Source of the DNA: JBASEY01 sp049652745 | GTDB lineage: Bacteria; CSSED10-310 | Length of the DNA: 52,841 nt | Assembly: GCA_049652745.1 (NCBI GenBank) | Contig: JBASEY010000003.1 | Coordinates: 1-52,841, forward strand | Reading direction: 5' to 3' | Part shown: one piece after another, positions 25,530 through 35,338 of the stretch | Numbering within the stretch: the first letter of the stretch is position 1 | How the letters are laid out: each line of letters begins with the position of its first letter | Program-made: the position numbers and the translations under genes | Notes under the pieces: model-generated | The model's database searches: none | What the model was told of the DNA's origin: nothing | Seen by the model: only the letters and a program-made list of their open reading frames with translations

Positions 25530-27173
25530 ATGGGTGAACATGTAAATTTCAAAAACCAGCGGATAATTTCTAAACTCATAATTCTCTTATGGGCGCTGAT
25601 AGCTCTTTTCGGCTGGATGTCCGGCCTTTTCGATCTTTTTGCAAATTGGCCGTTATATTTCAAAGGCGCTGCGACAAAATCGACGATGATACTGCGCTGC
25701 TTTGTCAGCGCTATAGGACTACTGATTTTTTGTGGGATATTGTGTCGGAGTCGAAGAAAAAATGTAAAGAATTTGGAGTGGAATCAAGTGGATGGCTTTA
25801 TTCTCCGTGCCGGTCTTTACACCGTTTTACCTGCTTTGGTTATAGCCACCATTTTGAAAATGACGCCGATCGACGTCCTTCCAGAACATGGCTTTGTTAT
25901 CCGCTCCGCATTTTATTCGTTTTTATGGGCCGGTTGGCTGGCCTGGATACTTGCCGCCTATAGACGCTTATTCAGCAGCCATGAACGATCACGAGCCAAT
26001 CGACGAATGAAGGCCATCGATCTTATCTGCATGAACTGTTTGGTTTTTCTTGTGCTTGGCGAGCTTTTCTCAGTTGGTTTGAACAAAACCAAATTATCGA
26101 TATTGATGAAAATTGAAAATGCCGATGCGGCGGCCCGCGTCAGTGCGCTGCGTCAGGAACCAGGAAAGCAATATTTCAATTTCCGTTTAAACAGCGGTGG
26201 TTTTCACGATGAAGAATTTTTTGCGGCTGAAGAATCTGATCTGGTAGTCGGTTTTATCGGCGATTCGTTTGGTTTTGGGATCGTTCCTTACGATTTTAAC
26301 TTTGTCACAGTGGCTGAACGCCAGGTAGAGAGTTATTTTAAAGACTCGTTCGAGCGCATAGCTATTCACAATGCCAGTATGCCGGGGATAGCCATTGATG
26401 AATATATTTGGTTGCTCGAGGCGGAAATCCTTCCCTTGAAACCGTCGTTCGTGGTTTTATGCCTTTTTATCGGTAATGACATCCATGAAAGCGCCGATTA
26501 CAGCATCACTTCTTTGCAAAGATATTGTTTTCAAAATTGGTATCTTTACCAATACCTTCGTAAGATAGGTTTGTTCGTTAAAGAATATAAGAGTCTCAGA
26601 AGAAGCGGTGTCACACACGGCCGATCAAATGATAAGGCTCAGAAAACTGTTGGGTCGCTACCGGAATATATGACGAATACATCCAAGGAAAAACCATTTT
26701 TTTCTCGAGATGCCTTCATTCAAATTGAAAGCACAAGATTTGAAGTTTGCGACCCTGAAAATCCATTTATTGAGCGGGGATATCAGGGTGTGTTTTCCGG
26801 ATTACGTTTCTTTCAAGACAAATTAGGGGATAATTTGCTTGTGGTATTGATGCCGGACGAGTTCCAGGTCAACGACGATCTATATACCGAACTCTTAACG
26901 ATCGATCCGAATTTTCAGTCATATGAACGAAATTACCCTCAACAGCGATTGACCGACTTTTGCAAGAAACGGAGTATCCGCTGTTTGGATCTACTCCCCA
27001 CGCTTCGAAAAGGGCAAATGCTGGATAGGACATATCATTTGCAGGATACGCATCTGAACGCGTTTGGCAACAAGCTCGTCGGATCGGCTTTAGGGAAAGA
27101 ACTGATCGATATAGTGACTGAAAAAATTGAATCTGGTGAGATTTCGGGTCTGGGGAAAAAAACCGATCGATAA
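25530..27173 (+). CDS. Membrane-anchored SGNH-hydrolase-like protein
   Basis: 547 residues. About four N-terminal TM segments (residues ~13-32, 52-70, 87-110, 125-145, possibly one near 170). Then comes an SGNH esterase-like domain: FIGDSFGFG (Ser in block I), NASMPGIAIDEY, LFIGNDIHES (block III), and a C-terminal DTHLNAFGN (Asp-x-x-His). Relatives trim or add acyl groups on surface polysaccharides. It is divergent from the sat cluster (169-nt shared gap, probably with promoters for both). Start weakly supported. Confidence 0.7.
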   Translation: MGEHVNFKNQRIISKLIILLWALIALFGWMSGLFDLFANWPLYFKGAATKSTMILRCFVSAIGLLIFCGILCRSRRKNVKNLEWNQVDGFILRAGLYTVLPALVIATILKMTPIDVLPEHGFVIRSAFYSFLWAGWLAWILAAYRRLFSSHERSRANRRMKAIDLICMNCLVFLVLGELFSVGLNKTKLSILMKIENADAAARVSALRQEPGKQYFNFRLNSGGFHDEEFFAAEESDLVVGFIGDSFGFGIVPYDFNFVTVAERQVESYFKDSFERIAIHNASMPGIAIDEYIWLLEAEILPLKPSFVVLCLFIGNDIHESADYSITSLQRYCFQNWYLYQYLRKIGLFVKEYKSLRRSGVTHGRSNDKAQKTVGSLPEYMTNTSKEKPFFSRDAFIQIESTRFEVCDPENPFIERGYQGVFSGLRFFQDKLGDNLLVVLMPDEFQVNDDLYTELLTIDPNFQSYERNYPQQRLTDFCKKRSIRCLDLLPTLRKGQMLDRTYHLQDTHLNAFGNKLVGSALGKELIDIVTEKIESGEISGLGKKTDR

Positions 27174-27205
27174 AAAAAGAAAAATCAATTTACTTTGTTA
27201 TATCT

Positions 27206-28144
27206 TCAAATCCCACCGTCGGAAGAATTTTCGTTTTTCCAATCGTCAAAGCCGCTGTTCTCATCGCTTTCGCCTTGCCGATCTAAAGGATTCTCAGGAT
27301 CTTCGCTGTCGTGCGGATTGTGGTCGGAGTCGTCCAATACCTTGATTCCGGTAAACCATTTGTCCAGGCGCTCAAATCCCTGGCGCATCCATTGAGGCGC
27401 CAATCTCATCATGAATCCTGAGGCGACATAAGAAAACATCAGGATCGACAATACCAAAACCGGATCGTGCAGAATAATGGCGATCAGTATAATCGTGATC
27501 ACAAGGCTTCCTACCGGACGCCGCCTTTTCCAATCGATATCTTTAAACGACCGAAACCGACATCTTGAAACCATAAGCCAGGCGAGAAGGTAAACGGTGC
27601 AAAGCGCCAGTATTCGTGAAATGCCGCTTTCCGTCATATCAGGTTTCAGCATTACCATAAGTGAAATACTGATAGCCGCGGCAGGGATCGGTAAGCCGAT
27701 GAAATACTGAGATGACGAAACGGCATATACTTCATCCAGAACATTGAATCGTGCCAGACGAACGGCGCCACTCAACAAGTAAATCAATGCCGCTATCCAG
27801 CCGAAACGTTCAAAGCTGTTTAACGCCCACGAATAGACTAAGATGCCGGGTGCTATACCGAAAGATACGACATCGGCAATGGAATCCAATTGAGCTCCAA
27901 ATGGGCTTGTGGTTTTCGTCAACCGGGCCACACGTCCGTCGATAGCGTCGAAAAATGCCCCAATGATGATCAACAATCCGGCACGATAAAAATAATAAGG
28001 CGCTTTTGTATCTCCGATATGAGACAGGACGAGAATGATCGAATAAAAGCCGAGTACGATATTGATGCCGGTCAAAATCGATGGAAGCATGAATATGCCT
28101 TTTGGGTAGACGGAAGGAAGCTGTTTTTTGCTGTCAGTGTTCAT
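27206..28144 (-). CDS. pssA: CDP-diacylglycerol-serine O-phosphatidyltransferase
   Basis: 312 residues. The CDP-alcohol phosphotransferase motif D-G-x2-A-R-x8-G-x3-D-x3-D is present as DGRVARLTKTTSPFGAQLDSIAD. About eight membrane helices. Makes phosphatidylserine from CDP-DAG and L-serine, and the psd gene upstream overlaps it by 4 nt. The C-terminal ~60 residues (after WFTGIKVLD) are acidic and low-complexity (DDSDHNPHDSEDPENP), an unusual tail. Confidence 0.92.
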   Translation of the reverse strand: MNTDSKKQLPSVYPKGIFMLPSILTGINIVLGFYSIILVLSHIGDTKAPYYFYRAGLLIIIGAFFDAIDGRVARLTKTTSPFGAQLDSIADVVSFGIAPGILVYSWALNSFERFGWIAALIYLLSGAVRLARFNVLDEVYAVSSSQYFIGLPIPAAAISISLMVMLKPDMTESGISRILALCTVYLLAWLMVSRCRFRSFKDIDWKRRRPVGSLVITIILIAIILHDPVLVLSILMFSYVASGFMMRLAPQWMRQGFERLDKWFTGIKVLDDSDHNPHDSEDPENPLDRQGESDENSGFDDWKNENSSDGGI

Positions 28145-28791
28145 ATCGTATCATCCGAGTTGTTTTGCAAGCGGGCAATCGGCGTCAAGCCGGCTTTCAC
28201 CCGCAAACCAGGCTGCGCCTGAATCAGGGTTCCAGGCGGCAAATGCACATCGACACGTGACCCGAGTTTGATCATCGCAAAGCGCTGTCCACGTAACAGC
28301 GTGTCATCGGGTCGTGCCCAGGAGAACACACGGCGTGCCACCAAACCGGCGACAAGCGATACCAAAATCGGGCCGGCTGACGTCGAAAGAGTGAATTCCA
28401 TTCGTTCATTTTCACCGGGAGCCCGGGGATTGTCGGCGGGAAGAAACAATCCTGGGTAGTGGTATAAACTTCTCAATACCCCGTCAACCGGAACCCGATT
28501 CACATGAACATCGAAAATATTCATAAAAATTGAAATCCGCACGTGATCAGGAAAATCCTTATGCCGGCCCTGCTCAATCGAGATAACTTTTCCATCCGCG
28601 GGTGACAGAACATATTCGGAAGCCAGATCCGGCGGTTTACGATTCGGGTCCTTAAAAAAATTTATCAGCAGAATCGTCGGAACGCTCAAGAGCAGACCCG
28701 GAATCCAATGAATGATCCAGGCCGTCACCGTTATTAAAATGCCGCTGATAATGTATGGCCAGCTTTTTCTAGCCAATGGGATTCGCATCAT
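28141..28791 (-). CDS. psd: Phosphatidylserine decarboxylase proenzyme, short type
   Basis: 216 residues. Two N-terminal TM segments, then LSPADGKVISIEQG, FMNIFDVHVNRVPVDG, YHYPGLFLPA and the self-cleavage site LGS at 176-178 (KLGSRVDVHLP), which yields the pyruvoyl group. Converts phosphatidylserine to phosphatidylethanolamine at the membrane. Operon with pssA. Confidence 0.93.
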   Translation of the reverse strand: MMRIPLARKSWPYIISGILITVTAWIIHWIPGLLLSVPTILLINFFKDPNRKPPDLASEYVLSPADGKVISIEQGRHKDFPDHVRISIFMNIFDVHVNRVPVDGVLRSLYHYPGLFLPADNPRAPGENERMEFTLSTSAGPILVSLVAGLVARRVFSWARPDDTLLRGQRFAMIKLGSRVDVHLPPGTLIQAQPGLRVKAGLTPIARLQNNSDDTI

Positions 28792-28924
28792 TCATCCATT
28801 CTCCGCCTGAATAACCGACTTGCCTTTTGAATATTCTTCGAACATTCATTCTTGCAGCAAAGTAATATACACTATCGATTGGGTTCAACCAAGAGTGTGT
28901 GGCTGAAATCAGGGAGGTTTATGC

Positions 28925-29635
28925 ATGAGTGCAAAGTGGCTGCTGGTGGCGGACGTGGATGGGACGCTGACGACTGAAACAAGTATTTGGGAAACATTTC
29001 ACAAGAAGCTGGGAAAATGGGAAAAAGAAGGTTTATTGAATCTGAGAGCTTTTTTGAATGGAAAAATTGATTATGACGAATTTGCAGCCCGAGACGCCCG
29101 AGCATACAAAGGGGTGTCGCGAACGGAACTGGAACGGATAGCGGCAGAAATTCCCAGACGAAAAGGAATGGAACTCATGCTAAAAACCATGAAAAGGCGC
29201 GGGTTTACTATCGCTTTGGTCTCAACCGGCCTGGATATCCTTGTCGACCAGATACCGGATGTTCATTACAGAGTGGCCAATCGACTCGAATTTGAAAACG
29301 ATATCTGCACCGGAAAAGCCATCGTCGAAGTTCCAATGGGAGAAAAAGGCAAAGTCATCAGACATCTGCAATCACTAGGACCTTTTCATCCTGAACGGAC
29401 CGTGGTGATAGGGGATAGTGAGGGCGATATTCCGATGATGAAGGCTGCCGGTCTATCCATAGCTGTCGCGGCGGCAGATTCCAAGGTGTTGATGCATGCC
29501 GATCTTCAGATCGATGGGGAAGACCTGATGCATATCCCCGCACTGGTTGAAGAATACAGAGTCACAATTGAATCGCGGAAACCAAGGGCTCCCCGTCGAT
29601 CAACAAGTCTGGTTCAACCACCGGCAAACGAATGA
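28925..29635 (+). CDS. HAD-family phosphatase, phosphoserine-phosphatase-like
   Basis: 236 residues. GGGAGG sits 7 nt before the ATG. HAD motifs: VADVDGTLT (Asp10/Asp12), ALVSTG, and VIGDSEGDIPMM, with a Lys in GEKGKVIRHL. The cap resembles SerB (LNLRAFLNGKIDYDEFAARD). It may supply L-serine to pssA, but other phosphomonoesters are possible. Its 3' end overlaps the convergent 29562-30638 gene by 74 nt. Confidence 0.75.
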   Translation: MSAKWLLVADVDGTLTTETSIWETFHKKLGKWEKEGLLNLRAFLNGKIDYDEFAARDARAYKGVSRTELERIAAEIPRRKGMELMLKTMKRRGFTIALVSTGLDILVDQIPDVHYRVANRLEFENDICTGKAIVEVPMGEKGKVIRHLQSLGPFHPERTVVIGDSEGDIPMMKAAGLSIAVAAADSKVLMHADLQIDGEDLMHIPALVEEYRVTIESRKPRAPRRSTSLVQPPANE

Positions 29636-30638
29636 ACATGTCGCTGGAGTTGGTTCCTCCATAAATTAAATTTGACCCTAAGCCGATATGGACAGACCCG
29701 TTTACGTAAAAATCCGTCAATTGATTGCCGGTTCGTTCATGAAGACCTGAGTTCAACCCAATCCCGATACCGGCGAAAATATCGCTGTCTCCGTATGAGT
29801 TTTTCAAAAGGTCAACAAAAAGTTTGTGGTTGCTTTCAGCGCTGGACTTGATCAGATGTCCATCGGAAAATTCCAATAATAAATGTTTAATTGTCTTGGA
29901 GTTGATCCAGCACCGATCGATCAACACCGACCCATTGACCGTATGTTCCTGCGGTGAAAAAAATACCATCCCACAAGGCAACTCATGACGACCGTCTTCA
30001 ATATGAACGTGACGATCGGCGAATCGACAGGTCAAAGCAAATTGACCGGCTGACCCCAACATGATTTCCTTGTTTTTTCTTCTAATCCTTTCCGCCGTTT
30101 GGCGGCATTTGCGTCGGATATCCACATAATCGATATCCAAACCATTCAGTATCTGCTGTTCCAGTTTATCGAGACCGATTCCGCAATAATTTGCGAGTTC
30201 CTGAGTGGGGATATAAATCGAAGAGATATTTTTTTGCTGAATTTTTCCTACAATTTTTTTTCTTGCATCCCGATGAGCTTGGCGCCGTTTTTCGGCAATA
30301 TGATCCGGGTTGAAGTCGGGTGAATCCGCGATAAGATTGATATGCCGGTCAATGTCTGCAATCCATTTGATCATATGGGGAGGTGGTTTTATCAGATATT
30401 TTTCAGGAACCGACTGTAGAAACCGTCGGCGGTATGAGGGAGTGTTCAGGCGGATAACGGGAAAAGCTCCCATCTGTGACAATGAAAGCGTAAAAGCATC
30501 CAGAACGTCCAAATAGTCACGTTCCCCGGTCAAAGTAACTTCGATGACTTGACCTTCTTTTACCTGTAACGCCTCATCGATCAATTTCGGCGCCAGATCC
30601 AACAGCCTGGGGGAAGGTACGGTTGATCCATTCATCAC
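29562..30638 (-). CDS. M29-type aminopeptidase-like protein, probably degenerate
   Basis: 358 residues; GTG/ATG start with GGAGG upstream. The C-terminal half follows the AmpS/M29 order: HELPCGMVFFSPQEHTVNG, ELGIG-like GIGIGLNSGLHERTGN, DFYVNGSVHIGLGSN and YGGTNSSDMFIRL, then LLIDGEPLV. In active M29 enzymes the last block reads I-H-x-D-(L/M), with His and Asp as zinc ligands; here it is M-F-I-R-L. That suggests loss of metal binding, so it may be non-catalytic. Confidence 0.65.
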   Translation of the reverse strand: MMNGSTVPSPRLLDLAPKLIDEALQVKEGQVIEVTLTGERDYLDVLDAFTLSLSQMGAFPVIRLNTPSYRRRFLQSVPEKYLIKPPPHMIKWIADIDRHINLIADSPDFNPDHIAEKRRQAHRDARKKIVGKIQQKNISSIYIPTQELANYCGIGLDKLEQQILNGLDIDYVDIRRKCRQTAERIRRKNKEIMLGSAGQFALTCRFADRHVHIEDGRHELPCGMVFFSPQEHTVNGSVLIDRCWINSKTIKHLLLEFSDGHLIKSSAESNHKLFVDLLKNSYGDSDIFAGIGIGLNSGLHERTGNQLTDFYVNGSVHIGLGSNLIYGGTNSSDMFIRLPVVEPDLLIDGEPLVSAIQL

Positions 30639-30765
30639 AGGGAACCTCCGATAAAAGATAAGGACGCTGAGAAGTCCCCATCGGAAATCTATTTTATCGG
30701 AAAAATACGCAGTTTAACACCCATGATGAACAGTATCAGGATAACTGTTTAGTAAATAAAAGATT

Positions 30766-32169
30766 TTAATCTGTCGATTCTACAACGGAAAATGTTGATG
30801 GATCGGGAAGCAATCGTTCAACATCAGTGCCGGATATTCTGAAAACAGTCGCGTTATCTGAACAGATTACCCAACGGCCGACACCATCTTCAGGTTGAGC
30901 GCCTATTGTGAGCGTCGTCAGCGCATTTTCAGAATTCACGTCCGAAAACAAGCGAATGGTCGCTGAAGAATCACCGAAGCTTTCCTGTTCAGGTTTCAAT
31001 CCGGTTGCACGCAGATATGTGAGAGTGGACAGGTATGAACCAACGGCTGTTGAATCGGTAGCCGATGTCGGCGGTTCTGTCATTTGCCATCCGACATCGG
31101 CAAGACGAATCAACTCAATAATTCGATCAGCCTGCTCAATCCGGATTTTATTGATGACGCCTCTGTCCATATTGCAGACAGTCTTGGATCGGTAGTGGAA
31201 AAAATCAGGTTTGAACAATTCAAAAAATGATTTCTTGACCAGCAAAACCGGTCCGGATGCATTTTTTCTGGCAAATCTCATCTTGCCGCCGGAATCTGCA
31301 TATCCGCCGATATCAAATTGGAAATCATTTTGGTCGTTGATCCGTGCTTCAATTGTCAGCCATGGCGTATCGAGCCCATATTCCTTCATCGGTTGAGGAT
31401 CATCGATAAAATTTTGTACTGATTGTGCTGTCAGCGCGCTCAGGGTTTCTTCCAGTCGAACGACATCCGTAGGCGCATCCATCATGTTTGAAATCAGCCA
31501 GTCTCCTTCAGGATTTCTTTCGAATACCAAACGAACATCATTATCCTTAAACGTCAAAGCCAGCCGGGTGATTTCCTGCCGGGAAGCTTCAAGTATGGAC
31601 TTGTTTCGAAACTCATAAGCGGTGGAAAACAAATCGGATTTGATCTCGTTTGAAATCAGATAAACCGCGTCATCGCCTTGAAACATTGCATAAAATGAAT
31701 CACCGACAGGGTTTTTATCACCTATAAAACAGATTGTGCTTTGATCGGCACAATCGAGACTCACTTTAAAAGCCGGGTTGTCCAGGCCATAAGGCGTCAG
31801 AGAATCCGGTTTTTCATCGACCGTCCGGCCTTTTTGAAGTTGTGTAAAACGCAAAATAGCCTTATCGGCATAATCCTGATCACAGTCTGCTTGAACGGGC
31901 TGAGTCAGAACCCAGCGATCATTGGATCGAACGATTTCAATCGTATAAACCTTGTCACTCATTTCGATGTCCGGAATATCATCGGGTAACGTGACGAATC
32001 GTTGGATGCTGAATTTTTGTACATCAGTGACAAGTGCACCGGGCAGAATGCGGACAGATTCTATAGATCGGGTACGTCGAAGGGCTTCGCCTCGAATTTC
32101 ATAGAAATAATACCAGCCTGCAACCAGAACCAGCGCCGACAATAAAACGATGTTGCGTTTCCAATTCAT
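30766..32169 (-). CDS. DUF4340-domain protein of a Gld-type ABC system
   Basis: About 467 residues from ATG 32169, which forms an ATGA overlap with the gldG-like stop; GGAG lies 9 nt upstream. One N-terminal TM (NIVLLSALVLVAGWYYFY), then repeated beta domains with WVLTQPVQADCDQD, FKVSLDCADQ, YRSKTV, WQMTEPPTSATDS. This pattern is typical of DUF4340, which sits downstream of GldG-like proteins in many Gram-negative bacteria. Probably periplasmic, and part of the ABC export complex. Confidence 0.8.
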   Translation of the reverse strand: MNWKRNIVLLSALVLVAGWYYFYEIRGEALRRTRSIESVRILPGALVTDVQKFSIQRFVTLPDDIPDIEMSDKVYTIEIVRSNDRWVLTQPVQADCDQDYADKAILRFTQLQKGRTVDEKPDSLTPYGLDNPAFKVSLDCADQSTICFIGDKNPVGDSFYAMFQGDDAVYLISNEIKSDLFSTAYEFRNKSILEASRQEITRLALTFKDNDVRLVFERNPEGDWLISNMMDAPTDVVRLEETLSALTAQSVQNFIDDPQPMKEYGLDTPWLTIEARINDQNDFQFDIGGYADSGGKMRFARKNASGPVLLVKKSFFELFKPDFFHYRSKTVCNMDRGVINKIRIEQADRIIELIRLADVGWQMTEPPTSATDSTAVGSYLSTLTYLRATGLKPEQESFGDSSATIRLFSDVNSENALTTLTIGAQPEDGVGRWVICSDNATVFRISGTDVERLLPDPSTFSVVESTD

Positions 32170-33542
32170 GCTCGACGTCTCCGGATGACTATCCTGACTA
32201 TGCCGAAAACCGCTACGCATAGAGGAATAATCACTATCGGAATGAAAAACGCCGACAACAGTTGAGAGCTTTGGAGCATCAGGGGTTGAGAAATGGTTTC
32301 GCGCGGTGGGATGGCAATCAGGTCTTTTTCATCGGATAACCAATGGAAAATATTTAGAATAAAAGGTTGATGAGCTGCCAATGTCTGCAGAAATACGTTG
32401 CTGATAAAATCGGCATCGCCCACGGCAACAATACGTGATCTCGAGGTGTCATCGGTTTCTGAATGTATTGAAAAATCGGCCTGTTCTGCTGCGACAGCGA
32501 TTGAGAAAGGCCCGGAAACGTCATGTTCTGAATCGAAGTCGATTGAATCGGTGGTCAGGCTATCTAGATCGGTTTTTGCGTAGGTTTGGTCGGATGTCAT
32601 CGCCAGATTGTAAATTGACCACGCTTCGTTCGAAGGCTCGGCTTCCGATACCGATCCGGCTATATGAAAAACCAAGCCGCTGGAAAAACCTTTGGTTATA
32701 TCGTGGGGTGGATAATTATCGACGATCGGTTGGAGCACATTTTGAAATCCTTTCGGATCGATAATGATATTTTCGCCGACCGCAATTCCATATTCCGCAA
32801 GCAGTTCCCTGTATTTACCGTGTGCTCCTGGATCGAGAGCGATGAATAAGCGACCGCCTCCATCGATGAATTTTCTGATCCTGTCGATAACGGCATCGAC
32901 AGGATCATGTGCGGGACTGACAACAGCAAGAACATCACATTCTTCCAAATTGGCATCCATGGACATCAAATTGATGGACTCAACCTGATAGTTGGCGTTT
33001 TGGAGCGCTATCTTCAACATAAACAATCCATCGCTTTCCATGGAATCAAGATCGTACTCGCCGTTTCCGGTTGTGAAACACACCCTCCGAAGCGTTTCTC
33101 CCTGGATCAATCGAATCAATGAATTGGTCAGGGCATGCTCACCGGCTTCGGTGACTTTACGAAACGAGTCACCTTTTTGCAGAACGACCGTGTTGTATGA
33201 TGTCACGTCAAATTTCGCAGCCATCGTCGGGTTTTTGTCGGCATCGACGTTCTGATAGAAAAAACTTTTTGACGCATGCTGATAAAGCTGTAAAAGATCC
33301 TGGATTTTTTCGTAATCCTCGTCCAATTCACGAAAAAAACTGTATGCGTGGACAGGCTCTTTCAGACTTTCAAGAATTTGAATTGTTTGTGGAGATAATG
33401 TGAATCGTTTGTTGGATGTGACATCGAATCGGGATCCATGTCTGACCGCTATCAAATTGATAATGATAAGGATTATGACTACGAACGTGATCGACATTAT
33501 GCTTGACGCCAGACCGGAGCGCCGAATTTTTCCTCCATTCAT
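32166..33542 (-). CDS. GldG-like ABC-associated auxiliary protein
   Basis: About 458 residues from ATG 33542, with GGAGAGG inside the end of the upstream gene. N-terminal TM (SIMSITFVVIILIIINLIAV), then the RFDVTSNKRFTLSPQTIQIL opening typical of GldG/PF09822, an intrinsically beta/alpha periplasmic domain (FIDGGGRLFIALDPG), and a C-terminal TM before RRRRA. Works with the permease and ATPase genes upstream. Confidence 0.8.
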   Translation of the reverse strand: MNGGKIRRSGLASSIMSITFVVIILIIINLIAVRHGSRFDVTSNKRFTLSPQTIQILESLKEPVHAYSFFRELDEDYEKIQDLLQLYQHASKSFFYQNVDADKNPTMAAKFDVTSYNTVVLQKGDSFRKVTEAGEHALTNSLIRLIQGETLRRVCFTTGNGEYDLDSMESDGLFMLKIALQNANYQVESINLMSMDANLEECDVLAVVSPAHDPVDAVIDRIRKFIDGGGRLFIALDPGAHGKYRELLAEYGIAVGENIIIDPKGFQNVLQPIVDNYPPHDITKGFSSGLVFHIAGSVSEAEPSNEAWSIYNLAMTSDQTYAKTDLDSLTTDSIDFDSEHDVSGPFSIAVAAEQADFSIHSETDDTSRSRIVAVGDADFISNVFLQTLAAHQPFILNIFHWLSDEKDLIAIPPRETISQPLMLQSSQLLSAFFIPIVIIPLCVAVFGIVRIVIRRRRA

Positions 33543-33544
33543 GA

Positions 33545-34315
33545 TTAACCTCTCCACTTTTTGGATTCAAGCGCTTGGCCGGTCAAAAACAGAAACAGTG
33601 CTGTCATGGTGACGAAATAGGCGATGGCCGGCAAGGAGACAAGACCTTTGATCAAGGGTTCAAAATGAGTCAAAACGGATAAATGTTCAAGGACGTCATG
33701 CAGCAAGCCTTCAGGAGAAGGACTGATCCACCCGATCATCCATAGAAGCAGATTTAGAGCGAAAGCGACCAAAGCGGCGATAATCTGGTTGTCGGTTGTT
33801 GCGCTCGCAAAAATACCGGCCGCCACAAAGATTGAAACCAGCCCCAAGAACCCGAAATACGTTGAAATCACAAGCGCTGTTTCCGGTGAACTCCACAAAT
33901 ACAAAAACAGCGGATAAATCAACGTCAGTATCAGAATCAAGCTGATGGTGATCATTGCGGCAAGATATTTACCCAGGATGATTTGCCCATTGCCAACCGG
34001 ATACGTCGACATCAACTCAAGTGTCCCGGAACGCTTCTCCTCACTGAACGAACGCATGGTAATTACGGGTATTAAAAACAGAAAAATAACGGCAAAATTC
34101 CCAGCCAGGGGCTGCAGAAAATCCGTAGTTAGATTCAGAGCATAAGACCAATAGGGGTTCTGCATGGTTGAAAATGAAATCCGCATATAAACGACCAGGT
34201 TCGAATAGAACAAGAAACCGGTAAGAATCAGAAATACGGTGGTAATGGCATAGATTATCGGTGACAGAAAATAACCTTTTAAATCTCGTTTGATGATCGA
34301 CCAAAGGATTCTCAT
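33545..34315 (-). CDS. GldF-like ABC permease
   Basis: 256 residues, six predicted TM segments. IKRDLKGYFLSPIIY at the start and MRSFSEEKRSGTLELM in the first cytoplasmic loop are hallmarks of the ABC-2 GldF permease. The start overlaps the ATPase stop as ATGA. Confidence 0.85.
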   Translation of the reverse strand: MRILWSIIKRDLKGYFLSPIIYAITTVFLILTGFLFYSNLVVYMRISFSTMQNPYWSYALNLTTDFLQPLAGNFAVIFLFLIPVITMRSFSEEKRSGTLELMSTYPVGNGQIILGKYLAAMITISLILILTLIYPLFLYLWSSPETALVISTYFGFLGLVSIFVAAGIFASATTDNQIIAALVAFALNLLLWMIGWISPSPEGLLHDVLEHLSVLTHFEPLIKGLVSLPAIAYFVTMTALFLFLTGQALESKKWRG

Positions 34316-35265
34316 TCTACAGCATCCTCCCGTGTGACAAGTTGAATAAAGATATCTTCCAGTGAATGGGCTTTTTTTCTCAATTCAAGCAGGTTCCATC
34401 CCGACTCGACGATCGTGCGGGCGATAATCGGGCGAAAATCGGCATGGGAAGCGGAGACGATATCTATCCGGAAGAATGTCGGGTCGGGTTGTCTGACACG
34501 TTCAACCGTCTCGGCGCCTGTGACAGCCTGTATTTTGTCGAGGATCGTATCGACATCGCCGTCTCCGGAAATATCGACCGATACGGTATCGGTTGAATTC
34601 AAATTTCTTCCCAGGTTTTCCGGAGTATCGACGGCTATCAAACGGCCTTTGTTCAGAATGATCACCCGTTCACATAGTTGGGATACTTCCGGAAGAATAT
34701 GTGTAGACAAGATCACCGTTCTTTTTCCGCCCAGATTTCGAATGAGCTCCCTGATTTCGATGATCTGCTGTGGATCCAGTCCGCTGGTGGGTTCATCTAG
34801 AATCAGAATATCGGGGTCGCCGATCAGCGCCTGAGCCAAGCCCAGGCGCTGGCGATAACCTTTTGACAAATTACTTGAGAGTTTGTGTCTGACATTTGTC
34901 AATCCGCATTGCTCGACAATGGTGTTCAAGTGGGAACGCCGGGTTTTAGAGGGAACATTTTTCAATTCCGATACAAATCTCAGATATTCATCGACAGTCA
35001 ACTCACGATAAATCGGCACGGTTTCCGGTAAATATCCGATATGTTTTCGAGCGATTTTGGAGTTTTGGCGCATATCCACTCCTGCTACGACGGCGGATCC
35101 CTCGGTTGGAGTCAGATAGCCTGTCAGGATACGGATGGTAGTGGTCTTGCCGGCCCCATTCGGCCCCAGAAAACCGAGGATTTCACCTTTAGGCATACTG
35201 AAAGACAATTTGTCCAGCGCCAAGGTTTCTCCAAATCGCTTTGTCAAGTTTTGAACCTCGATCAC
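34312..35265 (-). CDS. GldA-like ABC transporter ATPase
   Basis: About 317 residues from GTG 35265, which has AAGGAG 7 nt upstream. The frame is open to 35430 but the leader is not ABC-like. Walker A GPNGAGKTT, signature LSKGYRQRLGLAQALIGDP, Walker B DILILDEPTSGLDP, H-loop STHIL. A C-terminal domain with ISGDGDVDTILD follows, as in GldA/NatA-type ATPases. First gene of the Gld-type operon, 73 nt behind the HtrA gene, so possibly one transcript. Confidence 0.9.
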   Translation of the reverse strand: MIEVQNLTKRFGETLALDKLSFSMPKGEILGFLGPNGAGKTTTIRILTGYLTPTEGSAVVAGVDMRQNSKIARKHIGYLPETVPIYRELTVDEYLRFVSELKNVPSKTRRSHLNTIVEQCGLTNVRHKLSSNLSKGYRQRLGLAQALIGDPDILILDEPTSGLDPQQIIEIRELIRNLGGKRTVILSTHILPEVSQLCERVIILNKGRLIAVDTPENLGRNLNSTDTVSVDISGDGDVDTILDKIQAVTGAETVERVRQPDPTFFRIDIVSASHADFRPIIARTIVESGWNLLELRKKAHSLEDIFIQLVTREDAVE

Positions 35266-35338
35266 ATCAATGCTCCTTGAACAGCGCAGCAGCGGTGCAG
35301 CATCCAGTGCTGTCGACCGCTGTTGTGAAAAACAACTC

